64,000 nt of DNA. It comes from Dicyema japonicum. Taxonomy: Eukaryota; Dicyemida; Rhombozoa; Dicyemidae. The stretch covers positions 530,158 through 594,157 of the forward strand of contig RDEW01000029.1 of the NCBI GenBank assembly GCA_011109175.1, written 5' to 3'. Position numbers and translations under genes: made by a program. This document shows, piece after piece, positions 11,361 to 20,694 of the stretch (positions are counted from its first letter, which is position 1; each line of letters opens with the position of its first letter). Under the pieces are notes generated by a model that saw only the letters and a list, made by a program, of their open reading frames with translations, had not been told where the DNA came from and did no database searches.

Positions 11361-11850
11361 CATATTATTATTACCCCCAGGATCATTGGGTCAAATAGAA
11401 AGAAATAAAAAGTTCTCAACTAACTAAGTGATCCCAGACCGACAAGGGAGAGGACGAGTCCGGTGGGGTCGAGAATCCTGAACTGCTCTTCTCATTGAAC
11501 ATGGCATCGGCTCAAAATTTCTGTATGATTGTAGATATTTCGGTGTGTATGGAATAGAGGGCAGCTCGGTAAACTACCCTCTTTTAAGAGATTCCGTTGT
11601 AATTCGATTGCGGATAATTTCAATGAGGAAGATCGAGATATTTGCATTGCCCATGAAGGACTTGCATACGTTATCGTTGGTCGGATAAATTGTTTGTAAA
11701 TCGTGGCAAGGCCACCAGTTTGGTTTCTAAGTGTTTCGAGTCCTGATCAAAGGTGACTTCCAGAATCTTCGGTGTTTTGTTAATAGCTTCGTTCTTCATA
11801 AAGATTTTTGGTTCGACACAGAACTGTCTTTTGCAAGTGGTAATTATTCG
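11361..11850 (-). pseudogene. 3' fragment of family A LINE
   Basis: Reverse-oriented truncated copy of the element at 4138-5815. The minus strand reads FCVEPKIFMKNEAINKTPKI and EVTFDQ, equivalent to residues near 5240-5330. It ends in the shared tail, seen here as TTATTATTACCCCCAGGATC at about 11370-11390. It breaks off at 11850, exactly where a TACAGT-tipped TIR starts. Confidence 0.8.
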
Positions 11851-13927
11851 TACAGTATGACCTCTATTTAGGGCACCTATTTGAAAAAAATGCCCCAAAA
11901 ACAGAGGTTTCCCCAAAAATGGAGGTTCGGCATTTTCTTTAGATTTATCCACAGTTTAACAATTTAAATTTGCTTTTTATTAAATTTATAGATAAATAAT
12001 GTTTTTTTTTATAGATTTTTCAGAATTACATTAAAAACAAATTTATTTAACGATAGTAAAATAGTCTGTTAATTTCCCTCCGGTTGCGGATTTTTTCATT
12101 TGCATTCCTAATATTTTTCTGAAATTATAATAATCTTTCAAAGCTTCAGGAAACAAATTGAAAATGTTCTCTTCAAGTGTATTCATCGCTGTTATTGTTT
12201 CCAAATGAGAATAGGTACATTTTACTCCGTTCTCTTAGAAGAAGAGTGTGCCATAACCTCCCTGTTATTCCGCATCTCCAAATCAGATTCAGTCAAAATA
12301 TCTCCGTTAGAGTCCAGTGGGCTGTCCCTACGGCATGCCAGTTCCACAAGTTGGGAGGTAGCAGAGGCGTACTCTTCATCGTATACCTTCATCCCATGCT
12401 TATGTTCAATGAGCATACTTTCGAGCGTTCTCTTCAGCACAACCGATTGGATGTAAGTCCTCGTTGATTCTTCAATAGATAATTTATCCATATGATTCTT
12501 GAAGCATCTTGAGACAACTCCATCCCATGTCAAAACCACTGGAATAATCTTCACTTGGCATTCATAGAGCAGCGAAAGTTCATTTGCTAGCAAGTCATAT
12601 TTGTGAAGTTTCAACTTCAACTTGCTTTAGTCGGTCTTGTGAGGTAATCCCCACTTCAATTAAAGTTACTTCCTTCTTTGTTTTGTCATACACAAAAATA
12701 TTAGGTTTATTGTATTGGACTTTTGTTTCTGTCAAAATCGACGTGTCAACTCTAATTTCAACATTTTGATTGTCAATATTGACTGAACCGAATGTCCTTT
12801 CAATTTCCTGCTTCTTTTGATTCCATAAATTCGACAAAGATGAAGATGGATGCACTTTACCACTTCATTATGTCTTCGGAGATAATCACTATTTAGCATT
12901 TTACCACACTGAGTGGCCATGATCAACAGTTTTCTTGCTTTTTTTACAATGGTTGCATAATGACCCTGTGTGTGCAAAAAAACAAATTCCTATCTTGCAA
13001 AAGACAGTACAATGCTTCGCTCCGTGGGCCGTTATTTCTTTGGATAACCATTCTGAGGAAGTATATAGGTCGACATTTGTTTCATCAATACATTTGAACA
13101 TAATTGAGTGTAGTGTTCTGCAATATATTTTATTTAATAAATATTTTTTCTGAGTGTCCTTGAGGACTTAATATCCATGCTTTCCCTGTCGTCAATTGCA
13201 TATTTAGAGCTAGAAATCCTGCGATTGTAGCCAAGTGCCATTTTTTTGTTTTTATTACTCGCAGAATCCCCGACCTTCGCAAACACACAGTCGACTGTTT
13301 TTCCAAACTTTTAAAAAACTGGAAAAGTATTAATTCGCTCTTTAATGAAATCGAGGAAAGTCCTCTTCCAAAAGTCTTCCTGTCCAAATACAGCCTCTCT
13401 TTATTTGCAGGTTTGAGGTGCAACTTGAGTGACGTAAGCAGTTGCCGTATTTGTTGGTCAATATCATCAAATTCGTAAGGTTCAATATTAATTAATCTCA
13501 TATAATAGTTATATAGGGTCATTGCGTATTTATTTATTGCGCGAAATAAGTTTACAGAATTTAACTTTGTTTTTGAAAGCATGGTTATTCTCTTCTTAAC
13601 ATTTTCAAGTATGGACTCCATAACTTTGCTTTTAAGAACATTACTTCCCTCATCTTCAAAAACACCCAAATATCGATATCCACTGACTAATTAAATTTAA
13701 TATTAATTGCAAGACTTTATATAAATTAAAAAAAATTAAGTGCCCCACTAAGAGGTTTAGGTAATGTAATAAAATATTAAAATAAATTAGTAAGGTGCCC
13801 CACACTGGGGTTTTGATAATTTCTAAATTTGGAAATTATTGATGGAAAATGTACCAAAAAATAAAATCGCCCCAAAAAGCGAGGGTGCCCCAAGGCGGGG
13901 GTTTTATTGGGGCGGGGCTCGACTGTA
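11851..13927. mobile_element. TACAGT-tipped TIR element interrupted by an RLE-type LINE
   Basis: The left tip TACAGTATGACCTC at 11851 and the right tip at 13927 (reverse complement TACAGTCGAGCCCCGCC) are inverted, TA-bounded and followed by CCCC-rich sequence. The interior next to each tip repeats blocks such as GCCCCAAAAA and GGGGTTTTATTGGGGCGGGG. The tip and TA target resemble pogo/Tc1-type elements. No transposase of that type is present. The core is occupied by the LINE at 12222-13675. The two ends are diverged, so pairing them as one element is an inference. Confidence 0.5.
12222..13675 (-). pseudogene. RLE-type LINE (R4/NeSL-like): RT C-terminus, zinc knuckle, endonuclease
   Basis: Read 5' to 3' on the minus strand in shifting frames. 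GVFEDEGSNVLKSKVM and TKLNSVNLFRAINKYAMTLY with KERLYLDRKTFGRGLSSIS are the region after the RT core. A zinc knuckle comes next (CNHCKKSKKTVDH...CGKML), then NSDYLRRHNEVVKCIHLHLC. Last is a restriction-like endonuclease core, KPNIFVYDKTKKEVTLIEVG. Families with this layout (R2, R4, Dong, NeSL) often insert at fixed targets. The canonical catalytic PD is PN here, and at least three frameshifts are present, so the copy is dead. The RT catalytic core (YADD region) is absent. The same family occurs at 6110-6540 and 7140-7790. Confidence 0.8.
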
Positions 13928-14382
13928 CCTGGCCGGCATTCAAAAGGATCCATCTACAGTTTAACCCTGCCCCAATAGAAAAAGCCCCAAATACAGAGGG
14001 TACCACGAACAAAGAGTAAAATTATTTATCTTTTTTCAATACTATTTTTTATTTTTTTAAATTAAATAGCATGTTAAAAATAGAAAAGCAATTTAATTTA
14101 CTAATTAAAGTAGTAATCGCTAATTTTCCCCCTATATTGTATTTTTTCCGTAATTTCTTGTAATTAATTGCTGAAGATATCACTAGTCATTTATGCATTT
14201 TTGGATGTATATAACCTATATGTATAATTTAAAATTAGTACTCCATAATCCTCAGTGATTTAAACTTTCCAATAATCAACGGTTTTAACTTCTCATTTAA
14301 TTTTTCCCCGTGGACATCGTTGTTATTTGGTGACAAGTTCTGGAATGCGAAACGAGTCAGGATCGAAGAGTTAGTTAGTTTC

Positions 14383-16413
14383 GTGTCCATTCAAAACGAC
14401 CTCTATTCAAAATGGCCTCCAATTAATTTTTTCAGGTTTTGGGTAAGTTCATCAATAAACATCACGAGATTTGAGCGAAACGAAATTTTTAGGTAAAAAA
14501 GTCATCTTTTTTAAATCTTATAAAAATTGATTTTAAGGGGTCCTATGGGTAAGCAGCACATTTTACCAAGGTCCTTGACATCTTTAGGTAAAAAGTCATC
14601 TATTTTAAATCTTATAAAAATTGATTTTAAGGGGTCCTATGGGTAAGCGGAACATTTTACCAAAGTCCTCCAAACCCTATGATTTTAAGATACTAATTGA
14701 CTTCGGAATAAATAAAACTTTTGAATAATTTAATTAATTAATTGATTCACTATTGCATGCCGTTTCTCGTTAATTAAATGGGAAATAGAAGTTTAGAACA
14801 TGATGGAAATCTGTATCATTTAAAATACAGAAAGGGACAAAACACATATTCGAGGTGCTCAGATCGTACTTGTCCTGGATCTGTAAAAACCATTCAATAC
14901 TGTGATGTAGTTTGAAGTCTGAAGCAACATAATCATCTTCCAAGGAGTGAATTTGTCAAGAGAGCCTTAATACGGGAGGACATAAAGCAGAAATCACTCT
15001 TATGTGATATGAGTCATAGACAGATATTAATAATTCTCTACTTGGACAAAATTTGACTACTATTGCTTTGATAGGGACTCATTCTTCTCTGGAACAACTG
15101 ATTAATAGAACAAGATAAAATATCTCACACGAAAGTGATGATTCAGTTCTTAATATTGAGGAAAATTTAATGTATACCTTCGAAGGCATAGATTCTATCA
15201 GTTTGGACACAGTTTTCGCCAAAATATTGGTATATTAATGATTAACTTTTCAGATGTTGAGACAAATATGGTTATTTTTTTTAATTCTGAAATGACGACA
15301 CCATTAAAAAATTATAAAATATGGTCTATTGATGGGACTTTTTCTGTCTGCCCTCTTCCTTGGAAGCAGTTTTTCACAATATCGGTAATAATTAATCACC
15401 ATGTAATTCCAATAATATTCTGTCTTTTAACATCAAAAACTGAAAATGAATATGACACAATGCTTCAAATAATTAAACGTCTCATTCCGGATTTAGAACC
15501 AAAAGTTATTGTCTCAGATTTAAAAAAAAGCAATAAACTCTTTTCAAAAATCATTTCCAAACGCATGGATAAATTGCTGCATGTTCCATCTAGGAAAAAA
15601 TATTAATAAAAAAATATTGGAATTAGGAATTTTCAACGACATAAATAATGAAGATATAAATAGGTTAAATGTGATTTAAAATTAACGATAGATTTGTAAA
15701 ACTGTTGAAATGCCTCTCCTTTATTCCTACACATACTGTAAAGAACACTTTTGATTGGATAGTGTCGAGATCAGATTTTCCTGCGATTCTAAATCCATTA
15801 TATCAATATTTTTCGATCAATTATATCGGAAATCAAGAAAATAGATTAATTCCAAGATTTCCAATTAATCATTGGAATAATCTGGATAATTTATATGAGG
15901 ACTTACCTCGGACAAATAACTAAATTGAAGGCTGGCACAACGTTTTTAGAAGTACATTTGGGACACTAAACAAGACGCCAAGAAATTTTGTAAAGAAATT
16001 GATAAAAGAAGAAGGCATAATGATAAAATTCTTAAGATAACAAAATGGAGAAAAGATGCTTAGAAAAACTAAATATATCGCTTTATCTGAGAATATATTG
16101 AGATGTGTTGAAGAACAAATATTACTTAATATGGATCCGAGAGAATATATATTTAATTTAGTAGAATATGTATTCTATTAACATTTATAATCATTTTCCT
16201 TTTTTTTACCTAAAGATGTCGATGACCTTGGTAAAATGTTCCGCTTACCCATAGGACTCATTAAAATCAATTTTTATAAGATTTAAAAAAGATGACTTTT
16301 TTTACCTAAAGATGTCGTTTCGCTAAAATCTCGTGATGTTTATTGATGAACTTACCCAAAACCTGAAAAATTAATTGGAGGCCATTTTGAATGAGGCCAT
16401 TTTGAATGGACAC
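14383..16413 (+). mobile_element. FLYWCH/MULE DNA transposon with long terminal inverted repeats
   Basis: The terminal inverted repeats start GTGTCCATTCAAAA and are about 200-270 bp. The left arm (14383-14660) and right arm (about 16200-16413) share CAGGTTTTGGGTAAGTTC, ACATCACGAGATTT and the block ending GGGTAAGCGGAACATTTTAC. The left arm carries an extra tandem copy of a roughly 75-bp block (14501-14575 and 14577-14650). The transposase fragment lies between the arms. I see no convincing target-site duplication. This is the best delimited DNA transposon in the window. Confidence 0.85.
14778..16190 (+). pseudogene. FLYWCH-type MULE transposase, decayed
   Basis: Starts at ATG 14778 with a FLYWCH zinc finger (GNLYHLKYRKGQNTYSRC, CPGSVK, HNHLP), a DNA-binding fold common on these transposases. 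From 15238 a DDE nuclease of the MULE superfamily follows: WSIDGTFSVCPLPWKQF supplies the first catalytic aspartate, PIIFCLLTSKTENEYD is the core, and VIVSDLKKSNKL occupies the place of the usual TDFE motif. C-terminal blocks read LPRTNN, EGWHNVFRSTF and FVKKLIKEEG. Several stop codons and frameshifts (about 14920, 15606, 15923) disable it. Confidence 0.85.
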
Positions 16414-16601
16414 GGTTTCTTGCTATAGCTTCAAAATTTTTTTAATTAATTCATTCTCCTTTCGTTATAAAAGGTATCTTTTTCTTTTATAACGCAAGCA
16501 CCTGATTCACATTATATTGCGACTATGGTATCTCCTATTCGACTACGCGGCAAGAAAGCTATTTCAGAGCCAGGGTTTTATTGGGGCGGGGTTGTACTGT
16601 A

Positions 16602-16790
16602 TTAATCCACTGGGAGGAAATTTCGCTCCCTGGTGACGAGTTCTCAGACGAGTTCTCAGCTTCTATGACAAAGTCCTCTGGATCACTGTGCTTGGGCGAG
16701 GGTTCTATTAATCGTCAGGATCAAAGAAGTGTTAGTTTAGTTTTACAAATTGTCTTTGGAATAATTTAATAGACCCATTAAAATAGAATC
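16602..16790 (+). repeat. S1 SINE-like fragment (right half)
   Basis: Matches the right half of the divergent S1 copy at 62890-63050: GGATCACTG-GCTTGGG near the middle and TTTGGAATAATTTAATAG-CCC at the end. Its left part lies at 13928-13954, separated by the TIR element. It contains a short direct repeat (GACGAGTTCTCAG twice, about 16635-16660). Confidence 0.6.
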
Positions 16791-17159
16791 ATTGGAAATA
16801 AATTAACACGAGTGTTTTTGAATTAATTGAAGAAAGGAAAAAGCATAAATTCAAAAAGATGATCCTCCAATTCTTTTAATTCTGAGATAGACGTGATTCG
16901 ATCCATGATCTTAAATGCATGCGAAACCTCATTCCTTCAGATCTTTGGGTTTTCGGTGGATCTTAGTCGTTTCTAGTGTCACTAGAGGAAGACACTAGTT
17001 TTCATCCACCATGAAGCTAACTAGATGTAGTTATTAAAGGTAACGTTAACAATATTGTTCATTAAAGCACGTGCTTATGATTCTCCATACAAATAGAATT
17101 TGGTTGATCATATAACAGAGAATTTAAGATACTCTCACTTACTAATTTATTGCATTCTT
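16791..17159. repeat. Spacer with a perfect-core hairpin at 16955-17010
   Basis: Within otherwise featureless sequence, GGTGGA...CTAGTGTC is followed, after a 10-nt loop, by GACACTAG...TCCACC. The inner stem (16973-16980 with 16991-16998) is perfect and the outer stem (16955-16960 with 17005-17010) is perfect. No gene is visible around it. Confidence 0.5.
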
Positions 17160-17345
17160 CTGGGAGTGATGAGTTACGCTGTCATCAGTGATTCATCACC
17201 GCGGAACCGGATTGTTTCAGGACCTCACAATTAACCTCCTCGTCTGCTTAGGCAATCGAAAGATCTAGTTAACGGCCAGCAGTCGTCTGGGACTCTTATC
17301 TAAGAGGCAATAATTATGTTGATAGTTTATGTCAGAATTAAAATG
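17160..17345 (+). repeat. Body fragment of the tRNA-headed SINE (family S2)
   Basis: GAGTTACGCTGTCATCAGTG, CACCGCGGAACCGGATTG and GACCTCACA match the body of S2 copies (29475-29545). The tRNA-like head is missing or unrecognisable. Confidence 0.55.
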
Positions 17346-17877
17346 TTTTCTCTGAATTAGGAGGAAAAATTGTTAAAGAATAAGTTGGTGAATTTTGTGG
17401 TAGACATAGCAGAACATGAAACGACTCTTTCTTTTCTTTTTGAAGTTTGGTAAAGGTCATACAGATATGCTAGTAAAAGTTTTCCTCTTCTATTTGCCAA
17501 TTGTTTTTTGAACTAGGACGAGTATGTGATGTTCTCCACATGTTACCAGAGAGAACGTTAAGTCCTTAGAGCAAGACTGGGAAGGGGAGTGTATTTGTTC
17601 ATAATCGTGATTAATTGAGTGTTCATTTTACGTAAGTCGAAAAGTATCGACCATTATAGGACCACATTCATTTCGATGTCTCCAATGAGGATCAGGAGAG
17701 ATTCCATTACGTGAGATAATAAGGTCAAGAGATGAATTTTTTTCAGGTTGGTAAGTTACACAGTTGGTACACCAGAACAAGTAAAGGGCGCTCAAAAACT
17801 CAAGGAGGAAAGCTAATGAAGGGATGAAACTCAAAATGACTAAATTAAACATTTTTAGTACAAAACACATATTAAAA
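17346..17877. other. No supported gene
   Basis: Mixed-composition spacer between two SINE remnants. Frames on either strand have no recognisable domain. Confidence 0.3.
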
Positions 17878-18170
17878 ATACAAAATCCAAAAGATTCAAG
17901 GTTCGAATCTCGCTGCTGTCCATTCGCGTTGGAGGTTCCACTCGTATACGATGCTTTTTGGTTTGACAAATGACACCGTAATCATTGATTCGTCACTGCG
18001 GGACCGGATTGTCTTCAGGAATTTACACACATCCCAAAAGAAGTTATTAACACTCATCCTGGTTTGACTGCAATCCGGATTAATTATCATAACTGTCCTT
18101 TATTTCTTAAATAAAGTGAAATTCCTGTAAAACTGAGGTTCAAGTCATAAAAAACCTAAAGACAAATATG
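17878..18170 (+). repeat. Degenerate tRNA-headed SINE (S2) copy
   Basis: Begins near the B-box sequence GGTTCGAATCTCGCTGCTGT, then GGAGGTTCCACTCGTATACG, TCATTGATTCGTCACTGCGG and CTTTATTTCTTAAATAAAG. The order matches 29371-29702. The A-box half is lost. Confidence 0.65.
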
Positions 18171-18567
18171 TACGAAGACTCAGTCAACTTTGAATTTATC
18201 AATAGTTTTACTAACAAAATCCAAGTGATCTGAAATTCCATTCAGGGTTAATCTTTGGGCATTAATATCAACTGATTTGATGTTAATTATTAGAAAATTC
18301 TCCTCAACGTGCATTTCCTTAGTGGATGCAGATCTTTTCGGCTCATTTTCTACAACCATGCTGTTATAGGCGATTGTGGCGTCCTTTAGGAATTTGAATG
18401 GGATTTTACGGATCTAATAGGCAATACGCTGAAGGCACATCAGACAATTCAAGCATTTTAAAAATTAATTAATTTAATTAATAATAATAATAATTATTTA
18501 TTTTTAATTTAAAATTTAAAAAATAATAAAATTTAAATTATTTCTATATAAAGCAGTATTTTAAATT

Positions 18568-19058
18568 ATGAATGTTCTGTTACTTATATTAAACATTTGC
18601 TTGTGTGATATATTTTCAAGTCCTAACTATCGATTCAACAAATATGAAGGATATACTGGACTTTCAAAGACGAAGCCATATAAAAAACTTAAGTCCTTCT
18701 ACTACTTCAATCTGGATGAAGAGGTCAATAAGATTATCAACCTTATGGTTGTTGTGGTGATGTAATGTAGGACAAAAATAAAATTGACAAGGATGGGAGA
18801 ATCCAAAGATTGGCAGTGGAGTACAAGGAAATGAGACACGTGGCTGCTAACGCTATGTATGAGGAGAAAACGGAAAATGTTGAATATTCAAATCAAAAGT
18901 CTGTCCTGTTAGTTTCAGAGACAAAAGTGATGTGGTCGATTGTCGTTAGTATCCTTTCTACAGGAGCTATCATGATGTGGTTTATTATAAGGAATATCAA
19001 TAACACTCTCAACCAAATTGACTCTGTCCAATTGCTAGAAGCCTCTAAAAGACTGTGA
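18568..19058 (+). CDS. Small single-pass membrane protein, two exons, family unknown
   Basis: MNVLLLILNICLCDIFSS is a clear signal peptide. The frame runs to 18747. A GT-AG intron at 18748-18770 (23 nt; a 20-nt version from 18751 also fits) joins it to DKNKIDKDGRIQRLAVEY, a charged helical segment. A strong membrane helix follows (VMWSIVVSILSTGAIMMWFI) and a short cytosolic tail ends at TGA 19058. The product is about 155 residues. Signal peptide, lumenal part, helical stalk, one membrane helix and short tail is the layout of p24/TMED cargo receptors. The lumenal part is too short for a GOLD domain and no family motif is present, so I do not assign it. The intron size matches the genes around it. 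Confidence 0.6.
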
Positions 19059-19089
19059 TGGATCAGTTTATTTTTCTATTGAATAAAAA

Positions 19090-20258
19090 AGTATTTCTCT
19101 GCCACGTGTTCTAGGAATTATGGTCTGCTCAGTAGGTACGCCGTATCTTTGGAATATTATATCGCTCATCATCTCGTAGATGATCTCCGATTTTTGGATT
19201 GATGGAGATCGAATTCAGGTACTTTGTGCCTATAACTCTTCAAGTGTTTCCCTAGTAGTAATTTCGTTCTATGAAAGGATGCGAAGTAGATATTTCTTGG
19301 AAAAATATAGTCTTTTTGGTACAGTTACAAAATGGAGGGACAAACATACAATGGACAAATATATGGAGAATAAAAAGAATATCATTTTTATTAAAGACCA
19401 AGACATTGCGATAGTTATGGGGGTGTACCCCTCTAGCTTCAAGTCTCTTCTAGTGAACTTGTCATCCACTTTGGTTCCCAGGAAAAAACCCTCGATCCGT
19501 TCTACTACCACGCTCCTTACTAAATTGATCAGGGTTTCCTCCTCTTCTACGAGGGACCATCTTGATTACCATGTTCCACGTTTGTCCAAAAGGTTGATTA
19601 TTCTTTCTCTTGGGTGAAAAATTCGTTGATGTAAGAGGCAGAATAATTCTTTCAAAAATAAAGATAAACGTCTCTTTCTTCTAATCGAGTTTTCGTGACG
19701 CAGAAGTCCTTAATAAGCCTCTTTCTTCTTCATTTTGGCACCTTCACCATAATCTCCTCTAGATCTAAAACAGACACTTAAATAACGCAGATAATCAACA
19801 TTGCTGATTTTACTCAGTTTGTATCCTGTTGGAAATATTTCTTTAGTGTGAAATTCTCACGGCTTTCGACTTTTTTATTGAGAGATTTAAACCACGGGAT
19901 TTACCCACAGAATTTCTCCAAAAAATTCACGTAATCTTCCCTCAGACACCACCGGACATTTCGAACCGGATTTCCTTAATATAATTCAAACTTTACTCGC
20001 AATTTACTTATTGTTTAGATACGACCTTTTCCTTTTCAATAATATTCTTTTTATATATACCAACACGTGTGCTCATGATAACCCCAAGACCACTTAGTCT
20101 ATTAGTCGGAAGGTTGAGTTGGTGCACTATGACATTAATGTCTTACCTATCGCTTCCTTCTTAATGGACTGAAGGGCACAAGAGTTTGAGCAGTTCACCT
20201 TCAAATATTGTGTAGTCACCTGTCCATTAACTTCAATAAATGTCACCAGAACATCCAT
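19090..20258 (-). CDS. Candidate multi-exon gene, structure unresolved
   Basis: The ATG at 20258 opens MDVLVTFIEVNGQVTTQYLK and VNCSNSCALQSIKKEAI. A 20-nt intron (20127-20146) keeps the frame into VHQLNLPTNRLSGLGVIMST. Further down the same strand, at about 19870-19725, an open stretch reads FHTKEIFPTGYKLSKISNVD and then YLRYLSVCFRSRGDYGEG. The first part recalls the FYRN motif (FH...IYPVGY.S.R). A third open stretch (about 19560-19260) reads EEETLINLVRSVVVERIEG. I could not join these parts without in-frame stops, so they may be one gene with introns I failed to place, several genes or a decaying gene. The product is not identified. Confidence 0.35.
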
Positions 20259-20344
20259 TCTTGATACGGAATTTCATAACCATCCACGTTAGAATGATAG
20301 TGGCCGTTCGATTTAATAATAACACCAGATACCACGGTTACAGG

Positions 20345-20600
20345 AACTAACTAATCACGTTATCCCAGCACGCTCTAGCAGAGGCCTCAACTTGGCCCGA
20401 CTCGACCCAACATAAGGACGTATCGGGCGAATGACTGGATTTTTGTAGTCATGGCGGCACGTTACACGGTTCATGCGTATCATAAATTCTAGAGGCATTG
20501 GAGGCTTGGAACATTCATAAGTCCATCGTTTCGCAATTTTGAGGTGAATGTTTAATGGCTCTCTTTGGGGGGACATTAGGTGTCCTCCGGGTGTTAACAA
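20345..20600 (-). pseudogene. C-terminal fragment of a family B LINE, reverse orientation
   Basis: The frame ends SSRAKLRPLLER-AGIT and stop, the same ending as the family B LINE (TRTGIT) and the fragment at 62150-62757 (LEAGIT). Only about 80 codons remain. It sits tail to head against the plus-strand family B element. Confidence 0.6.
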
Positions 20601-20610
20601 AACCTACAGA

Positions 20611-20694
20611 ATTGGTGAACCACATAACGCAACGTAAAAAATTAAATACCTTAATTGGTGAACCACATAACGCAACGTAAAAAATTAAATACCA
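20611..20694 (+). repeat. Direct tandem duplication of a 42-bp unit
   Basis: AATTGGTGAACCACATAACG plus the following CAACGTAAAAAATTAAATACC occurs twice in immediate succession, with no visible differences in the core. It lies exactly between the reverse LINE fragment and the forward LINE. Confidence 0.9.

Larger units (their letters stand above)
13955..16601. mobile_element. Second TACAGT-tipped TIR element, carrying a MULE inside
   Basis: The left tip TACAGTTTAACCCTGCCCC (13955) and right tip at 16601 (reverse complement TACAGTACAACCCCGCCCC) form a matched pair of about 30 bp. They are bounded by TA. Flanking sequence on both sides belongs to the S1 SINE family (GGATCCAT before, CCACTGGGAGGAAATTT after). 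The uninterrupted version of that target is seen at about 62877-62910, so the insertion site can be read directly. The centre (14383-16413) is a MULE. Confidence 0.65.

Noticed and set aside
13690-13927. CCCC-rich sequence considered as a G-quadruplex or promoter element
   Set aside because: The same blocks occur at element tips at 11851, 13955, 16601 and 23264, so they are terminal sequence of a TIR transposon family.
19180-19617. 145-codon plus-strand frame MISDFWIDGDRIQV...
   Set aside because: No domain and no matching intron pattern; it lies opposite the candidate minus-strand gene, and neither strand could be confirmed, so I did not call it.
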